Shown: positions 58,555-64,000 of the stretch, in pieces
Layout: the number at the start of each line of letters is the position of its first letter
Numbering within the stretch: position 1 is the first letter of the stretch
Origin: Actinomycetales bacterium
GTDB taxonomy: Bacteria; Actinomycetota; Actinomycetes; Actinomycetales; Microbacteriaceae
Assembly: GCA_017308515.1 (NCBI GenBank)
Contig: JAFKEN010000007.1
Span: 62,001 to 126,000 of the forward strand
Reading direction: 5' to 3'
Length of the DNA: 64,000 nt
Program-made: the position numbers and the translations under genes
The notes under the pieces: model-generated
The model's database searches: none
What the model was told of the DNA's origin: nothing
The model's input: only the letters and a program-made list of their open reading frames with translations

Positions 58555-59625
58555 ATGTCCACCATCTCGAACGGGGCCCTCGGGGTCACCCTCTCGCCGC
58601 CTCGCACGCGCGTGCGGGAGGCGCCGCTCGAGAACCGTCCGGTCGCGGGGACCAAGCGCGTGCTGCTCGCCGCGCCACGCGGCTACTGCGCGGGCGTCGA
58701 CCGCGCCGTCATCGCCGTCGAGAAGGCGCTCGAGCAGTACGGCGCCCCCGTCTACGTGCGCAAGCAGATCGTGCACAACGTGCACGTCGTCAGCGAGCTC
58801 GAGCAGCGCGGCGCGGTCTTCGTCGACGAGGTCGCCGAGGTGCCGCCGGGATCCCACCTCGTCTTCAGCGCCCACGGCGTGAGCCCCGCCGTCGTGCAGG
58901 CCGCCGCCGACGCACGGATGCACGCGATCGACGCGACCTGCCCGCTCGTGACGAAGGTGCACCGCGAGGCGGTGCGGTTCGCCAAGCAGGAGGCGACGAT
59001 CCTGCTCATCGGCCACCTCGGTCACGAGGAGGTCGAGGGCACGATGGGCCACGCGCCCGAGCGCACGATCCTCGTGAACTCACCCGACGACGTCGACGCC
59101 CTCGAGGTGCCCAAGACCGACAACCTGGTGTGGATCTCGCAGACCACGCTGAGCGTCGACGAGACGATGGAGACGGTGCGCCGCCTGCGCGAGCGGTTCC
59201 CGCAGCTGCAGGATCCCCCCTCCGACGACATCTGCTACGCCACCCAGAACCGCCAGGTCGCCATCAAGAAGGTCGCGCCGGGTGCCGACCTGGTGATCGT
59301 CGTCGGATCGGCCAACAGCTCGAACTCGGTGCGCCTCGCCGAGGTTGCGCTCGAGCACGGCGCGAAGGCCGCCTACCGCATCGACTACGCCGACGAGATC
59401 CGCCAGGAGTGGCTCGACGGCGTCGCCTCGGTCGGGGTGACGAGCGGGGCCTCGGTGCCCGAGGTGCTCGTACAGGAGGTGCTCGCCGAACTCGCTGCGG
59501 CGGGTTACACCACCGTCGAGGAGGTGCGCACCGCGGAGGAGGACCTCATGTTCTCGCTGCCGAAGGAGCTGCGCGGCGACCCCGCCGCGGGCGGGCGTCC
59601 GCTCGGCGGCCGCACGCGCGCCTGA
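58555..59625 (+). CDS. ispH: 4-hydroxy-3-methylbut-2-enyl diphosphate reductase
   Basis: Last step of the MEP isoprenoid pathway, forming IPP and DMAPP; [4Fe-4S] enzyme. 356 residues. Seen: [15 protein letters not shown] (first cluster Cys), [26 protein letters not shown] (second Cys), [38 protein letters not shown] (third Cys), [15 protein letters not shown] 33-residue N-terminal extension precedes the core. IPP produced here feeds the cis-prenyltransferase at 47858. Confidence 0.97.
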   Translation: MSTISNGALGVTLSPPRTRVREAPLENRPVAGTKRVLLAAPRGYCAGVDRAVIAVEKALEQYGAPVYVRKQIVHNVHVVSELEQRGAVFVDEVAEVPPGSHLVFSAHGVSPAVVQAAADARMHAIDATCPLVTKVHREAVRFAKQEATILLIGHLGHEEVEGTMGHAPERTILVNSPDDVDALEVPKTDNLVWISQTTLSVDETMETVRRLRERFPQLQDPPSDDICYATQNRQVAIKKVAPGADLVIVVGSANSSNSVRLAEVALEHGAKAAYRIDYADEIRQEWLDGVASVGVTSGASVPEVLVQEVLAELAAAGYTTVEEVRTAEEDLMFSLPKELRGDPAAGGRPLGGRTRA

Positions 59626-59707
59626 CCCCGCGCCCGTCGGCGCCGCCGCCCGGCCCGCCCGGCAGCGCCGCCCGGCAGGTTTCTGCTCTCGACCCGGAAA
59701 TCGCCGC

Positions 59708-59733
59708 TTCGACCCCGTCCGAACCGGGGCGAA
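59708..59733. terminator. Bidirectional terminator between ispH and fba
   Basis: TTCG-CCCCG (59708-59717, one bulged A) pairs with CGGGG-CGAA (59725-59733), 7-nt loop. Lies in the 151-nt gap between convergent genes, which otherwise holds nothing recognisable. Confidence 0.5.
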
Positions 59734-59776
59734 CCACGCTCTGATCCAGCGAAGTGCGAGTCCGGCGCCTCGCCGG

Positions 59777-60808
<1,032 letters not shown>

Positions 60809-60856
60809 GGGATCCTCTCGGGCCGGGGCGGACTCGGCGGTGGCGCGCCGCCCCCG

Positions 60857-60866
60857 AGTCTAGGCT
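60857..60866. promoter_or_regulatory. Overlapping divergent -10 boxes of fba and glpX
   Basis: AGTCTAGGCT holds a leftward TAGACT (60862-60857, toward fba) and a rightward TAGGCT (60861-60866, toward glpX) sharing two base pairs. Two polymerases cannot open both at once, so the glycolytic and gluconeogenic genes should exclude each other. Confidence 0.65.
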
Positions 60867-60935
60867 GGGGGAGCACGACCGCCACCCGTGCGCCGAGCCG
60901 CCGCGGCATCCGCCCGCGAGAACTGGAGAGCGCCG

Positions 60936-61946
60936 ATGGTGACGACCGAGACCGGGACCCTGTACCTCCACCCCGACCGCAACCTGGCCATGGAGCTGGT
61001 GCGCGCGACGGAGGCGGCCGCGATCCGCGCGGTGCCCTTCATCGGGCACGGCGACAAGGAGGGCGCCGACGGCGCTGCGGTCGACGCGATGCGCAAGTTC
61101 CTGGGCACCGTCAACTTCTCCGGCACTGTCGTGATCGGCGAGGGGGAGAAGGACAACGCCCCGATGCTCTACAACGGCGAGGTCGTCGGCAACGGGCGCG
61201 GCCCGGCGTGCGACATCGCGGTGGATCCCATCGACGGCACCTCGCTGACCGCGGCCGGCCGGCGCAACGCGATCTCCATGATCGCCGCGAGCGACCGCGG
61301 GGCGATGCTCGACGCCTCGAGCGTCTTCTACATGGACAAGATCGTCGGCGGCCCCGAGGCGATCGGCGTGGTCGACATCCGGCAGAGCGTCGCCGAGAAC
61401 GTGCGCGCGATCGCCGCGGCGAAGAGGAAGCCGGTCGAGGAGGTGCAGGTCGGCGTGCTCGACCGCCCGCGGCACGAGAAGCTCATCGCCGAGATCCGCG
61501 CGGCCGGTGCGGGCACCCGGCTGCTGCTCGACGGCGACGTCGCGGGCGGCATCGACGCCGCGAGCTACGACGGGCGGCTCGACCTGTGCATGGGCATCGG
61601 TGGATCGCCGGAGGGCGTCGCGACCGCGTGCGCCATCAAGGCGCTCGGCGGTCTCATCCAGACCCGGATGGCCCCGAAGGACGACGCGGAGCAGCAGCGC
61701 GGCCTCGACGCGGGTCTGAAGTTCGACGGCTACGTCTACGAGGCCGACGAGCTCGTCGCGGGCGACAACACGTTCTTCGTCGCGACCGGCGTCACCGACG
61801 GCAACCTGGTCGCCGGGGTGCGGCGCAAGGGGCCGATCATCCGCACGGAGTCGATCGTGCTGCGCGCGCGATCCGGCACGATCCGCCGCGTCGTGGCCGA
61901 CCACCTCGTCGAGAAGTGGCTCGGCGAGAAGCTGCCCGGAATCTGA
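60936..61946 (+). CDS. glpX: Class II fructose-1,6-bisphosphatase
   Basis: Gluconeogenic hydrolysis of fructose 1,6-bisphosphate. 336 residues. Seen: ELVRATEAAAIRAVPFIGHGDKEGADGAAVDAM, VVIGEGEKDNAPMLYNGE (metal Glu), CDIAVDPIDGTSLTAAG (metal Asp motif DPIDGT), and GIGGSPEGVATACAIKALGG. GGAGAG precedes the ATG at 60936. Divergent partner of fba; in mycobacteria glpX lies beside fumC instead. Confidence 0.97.
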   Translation: MVTTETGTLYLHPDRNLAMELVRATEAAAIRAVPFIGHGDKEGADGAAVDAMRKFLGTVNFSGTVVIGEGEKDNAPMLYNGEVVGNGRGPACDIAVDPIDGTSLTAAGRRNAISMIAASDRGAMLDASSVFYMDKIVGGPEAIGVVDIRQSVAENVRAIAAAKRKPVEEVQVGVLDRPRHEKLIAEIRAAGAGTRLLLDGDVAGGIDAASYDGRLDLCMGIGGSPEGVATACAIKALGGLIQTRMAPKDDAEQQRGLDAGLKFDGYVYEADELVAGDNTFFVATGVTDGNLVAGVRRKGPIIRTESIVLRARSGTIRRVVADHLVEKWLGEKLPGI

Positions 61947-61959
61947 CCGCCGGCTGAAA

Positions 61960-61975
61960 GCCCCGCTCCGGGGGC
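61960..61975 (+). terminator. Terminator candidate after glpX
   Basis: GCCCC (61960-61964) pairs with GGGGC (61971-61975), loop GCTCCG, 13 nt after the stop. Confidence 0.5.
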
Positions 61976-61985
61976 CACCCGCAGT

Positions 61986-62068
61986 GGGGTAGCGAACCCC
62001 CTCGCACGGGGTGCCGCGAGCCGCCGACCCGCTCCGCCAGAGTGAGCGAGGCGCCGATTCGGGTCGGT
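61986..62068 (+). promoter_or_regulatory. Structured leader before the FN3 gene
   Basis: Three consecutive stem-loops: GGGGT-AGCGA-ACCCC (61986-62000), CTCGC...GCGAG with inner GCAC/GTGC (62001-62020), and GCCGACCCG/CGGGTCGGT (62023-62031 with 62060-62068). With the glpX hairpin this is four in a row. Could be an unrecognised riboswitch or a tandem terminator; no known aptamer core was recognised. Confidence 0.45.
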
Positions 62069-62113
62069 GTCGGGGGGCAGGCGCTGGGACCGGCTGCTCC
62101 GAAAGGATCAGCC

Positions 62114-64000
62114 ATGAAGCTCCGCGCCCTGTCGCGTCGCACGCGCATCGCCGCGCTCGCCACGTCGCTCGTCACGATGGTCGCACTGCTCGTCGCGGTG
62201 CCGGCCTTCACCTCGGCGGCCCCGACGGTGGTGCGACAGACCTTCGGCTACACCGGCTCGACGGCCACCTTCACGGTGCCCGACGGGGTCTCGGCGCTCA
62301 CCATCACCGTCGTCGGCGCCGAGGGCGGCAACGGCGGTGCCGACGCGACCCCCGCCCCGCCGCCGGGCGGCTACCGCGGGGTCGTCACCGGCACGATCAC
62401 CGTCACGCCGGGCCAGAACCTCACGGTCGCGGTCGGCAGCGGCGGTGCGACCGGGGCGAGCCGCACCAACTCGGGCGGTTCCGCCCGAGCCACCGGCGGC
62501 AACAACCCGCTCGCCGGCTACGACGGCGGCCTCGGCGGTGCGGCGGGCGCCAACGGCTCCTCCGGCTTCGGCGGCGCGGGCGGTGCCGCGTCGGTCGTGA
62601 TGGTCGGCAGCACCCCGATCGTCGCCGCGGGCGGCGGCGGCAACGGCGGCAGCGGCCAGTTCTCCTCGACGCGCGGGCGCACCGCGACCGCGACCTACCT
62701 CGGGCGTACCGACTCCACCTCGACCAGCGGCCAGGCCGGCATCAACGCCAACGACGCGTGCGTGCAGACCAGCTGCTCCAACAACGACGGCGGCGGCTCG
62801 GGCGGTGGCGGTGGTGGCGCGCAGGGTGGCGCGCAGGGCGCCATCGAGTTCGGCGCCGGCTCGTCGAACGAGTGGTACGGCTTCGGCGGCTCCGTCGGGC
62901 AGAACTCGACCGCGACCTTCTCGGGGCTGAGCGCCTCGTACCAGTACTACTCCGACAACGGCGCCGCGGGATCCGTCGAGATCTCCTACGTGACCGGCCC
63001 GCCCTCGGCGCCGAGCGCCGTCAGCGGCACCGTCGGCGACGGCTCCGTCGACCTCATCTGGTCGGCGCCCGCCTCCTCCGGCCAGTCGGTCATCACCGAC
63101 TACGTCGTGCGGTACAGCAGCGACGGCGGCACCAGCTGGAGCTCGCCGGTCTCGATGGGATCCACCGAGACCTCCGGCACCGTCTCCGGCCTGACCAACG
63201 GCACGGCCTACATCTTCCAGGTCGCCGCGGTGAACTCCGTCGGCACCGGCGACTACTCCGCCTCCTCGCCGTCGGTCACGCCGCTCGGGCCGCCCTCGGC
63301 GCCGAGCATCTCGGCGGTCACCGCGCAGGATGCGGCCCTCCAGCTCTCCCTCGTCGCCCCGAGCAGCGGGGCGCCGGCGACCGGGTACGACTACCGGGTC
63401 GACGGCGGGTCGTGGGTCGGCGTCGCCTCGAGCGCGACGAGCCTCGTGATCCCCGGCCTGCTGAACGGCACCGCGTACACCGTCGAGGTGCGGGCGCAGA
63501 GCATCGTCGGCCCCGGCGCGGTCTCCGAACCGGCGACTGGCACCCCGCGCGCGGTGCCCGGTGCGCCGACCATCAGCTCGCTCGCGGTCGGTCCGGGGGC
63601 GCTCACCCTCTCCTTCACGACCGGCTTCAGCGGCGGCGACGCGATCACCGCGTACCAGTACCGGCTCAACTCGGGCAGCTGGGTCACCGCGTCGGGCACG
63701 AGCAGCCCGATCGAGATCACCGGCCTCGACGACGGCACGAGCTACGCGGTCGAACTGCGCGCCGTGAACTCCTCCGGGCCCGGCGCGGCCTCGAGCCCCG
63801 CCTCCGCCACCACCCCGGCCGCGCCGGATGCGCCCGTGGTGAGCAGCGTCGTCGCCGGCGACCGTTCCGCGACCGTGACCTTCGCGCCGGGTGCCACCGG
63901 CGGGACGCCGATCCTCGGCTACCAGTACCAGCTGAGCGACGGCGGCCCCTGGGTCGACCTGGCGACCTCGTCGAGCCCGCTCGTGCTGACCGGGTTGACC
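62114..64000 (+). CDS. Secreted glycine-rich/fibronectin type III protein, 3'-truncated
   Basis: 629 codons are open to the right edge with no stop. Sec signal peptide (MKLRALSRRTRIAALATSLVTMVALLVAVPAFTSAA, cut near 36). A beta-type region FGYTGSTATFTVPDGVSALTITVVGAEGG (about 42-72) leads into a Gly-rich domain with GGAGGAA, GGGGNGGSG and GGGSGGGGGGAQGGAQG runs (about 75-280) containing a Cys pair (CVQTSC). Then tandem FN3 domains starting at about 295, 392, 481 and 569 (each PSAP/PGAP/PDAP ...). Likely cell-surface or extracellular adhesion or carbohydrate-related protein. GAAAGGA precedes the ATG; any C-terminal anchor lies outside the window. Confidence 0.9.
   Translation, partial: MKLRALSRRTRIAALATSLVTMVALLVAVPAFTSAAPTVVRQTFGYTGSTATFTVPDGVSALTITVVGAEGGNGGADATPAPPPGGYRGVVTGTITVTPGQNLTVAVGSGGATGASRTNSGGSARATGGNNPLAGYDGGLGGAAGANGSSGFGGAGGAASVVMVGSTPIVAAGGGGNGGSGQFSSTRGRTATATYLGRTDSTSTSGQAGINANDACVQTSCSNNDGGGSGGGGGGAQGGAQGAIEFGAGSSNEWYGFGGSVGQNSTATFSGLSASYQYYSDNGAAGSVEISYVTGPPSAPSAVSGTVGDGSVDLIWSAPASSGQSVITDYVVRYSSDGGTSWSSPVSMGSTETSGTVSGLTNGTAYIFQVAAVNSVGTGDYSASSPSVTPLGPPSAPSISAVTAQDAALQLSLVAPSSGAPATGYDYRVDGGSWVGVASSATSLVIPGLLNGTAYTVEVRAQSIVGPGAVSEPATGTPRAVPGAPTISSLAVGPGALTLSFTTGFSGGDAITAYQYRLNSGSWVTASGTSSPIEITGLDDGTSYAVELRAVNSSGPGAASSPASATTPAAPDAPVVSSVVAGDRSATVTFAPGATGGTPILGYQYQLSDGGPWVDLATSSSPLVLTGLT

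Overview
The window is 64 kb of very GC-rich, tightly packed DNA with no gene-free stretch over 300 bases. Gene content, GTG/ATG starts, 4-bp stop/start overlaps and gene order point to an actinobacterium, most likely a Microbacteriaceae member (inference from synteny and protein character; no database search was possible). The order prs ... rplY-pth ... mfd ... mazG-hisS-eno-ftsB-DUF501 and, further on, greA-DUF4307-small membrane protein-hemolysin III-cis-prenyltransferase ... phoH ... fumC-DUF4245-xseB-xseA-ispH is the conserved actinobacterial backbone also known from mycobacteria, here compressed and broken by accessory blocks.

Layout. 1-956: 3' part of prs. 957-8091: accessory block with a MarR/PEBP pair, a secreted protein, an APC permease, divergent gnd and gntK, and a 2-hydroxyacid dehydrogenase overlapping gntK (possible 2-ketogluconate/gluconate shunt). 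8269-14314: rplY, pth, a quinone-oxidoreductase-like MDR gene and mfd. 14254-17879: CPBP protease, MFS exporter, RidA, AhpD-like protein. 17909-24036: mazG, hisS, eno, ftsB, DUF501, ndh. 24135-24208: an odd class I tRNA with a UAA anticodon. 24218-29246: FetB-like permease, methyltransferase, two lipoproteins, a SARP/TPR regulator. 29383-35552: five-gene overlapping operon (TetR, MFS, PLP enzyme, aldonolactone oxidase-like flavoenzyme, GH1 glycosidase) behind a perfect palindrome. 35587-37128: lemA-htpX. 37373-41286: ABC importer. 41325-46150: MarR, YcaQ-type glycosylase, AI-2E transporter, threonine ammonia-lyase, greA. 46229-53982: DUF4307, hemolysin III, cis-prenyltransferase, class V aminotransferase, PhoH, cupin, AlkZ-like glycosylase, EEP nuclease-like gene. 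54061-61946: fumC, carbonic anhydrase, DUF4245, xseB, xseA, ispH, fba, glpX. 62114 to the right edge: secreted fibronectin-III protein, cut by the window.

Expression signals are unusually readable. More than twenty genes have a TANNNT-like -10 box ending 6-8 nt before the start codon and no Shine-Dalgarno, the signature of leaderless mRNAs; genes inside operons or with real leaders carry GGAGG-like sites instead. Several strong stem-loops sit between convergent genes, including a three-fold tandem hairpin repeat at the end of fumC. Central carbon genes are arranged in antagonistic or linked pairs: gnd/gntK divergent, and fba/glpX divergent with physically overlapping -10 boxes.

Best candidates for undescribed biology: the class I tRNA(UAA) in a region where no in-frame TTA codon was seen by eye; the TetR-controlled five-gene operon of unknown substrate; the structured leaders before rplY and before the fibronectin-III gene; and the triplicated hairpin unit derived from the 3' end of fumC.
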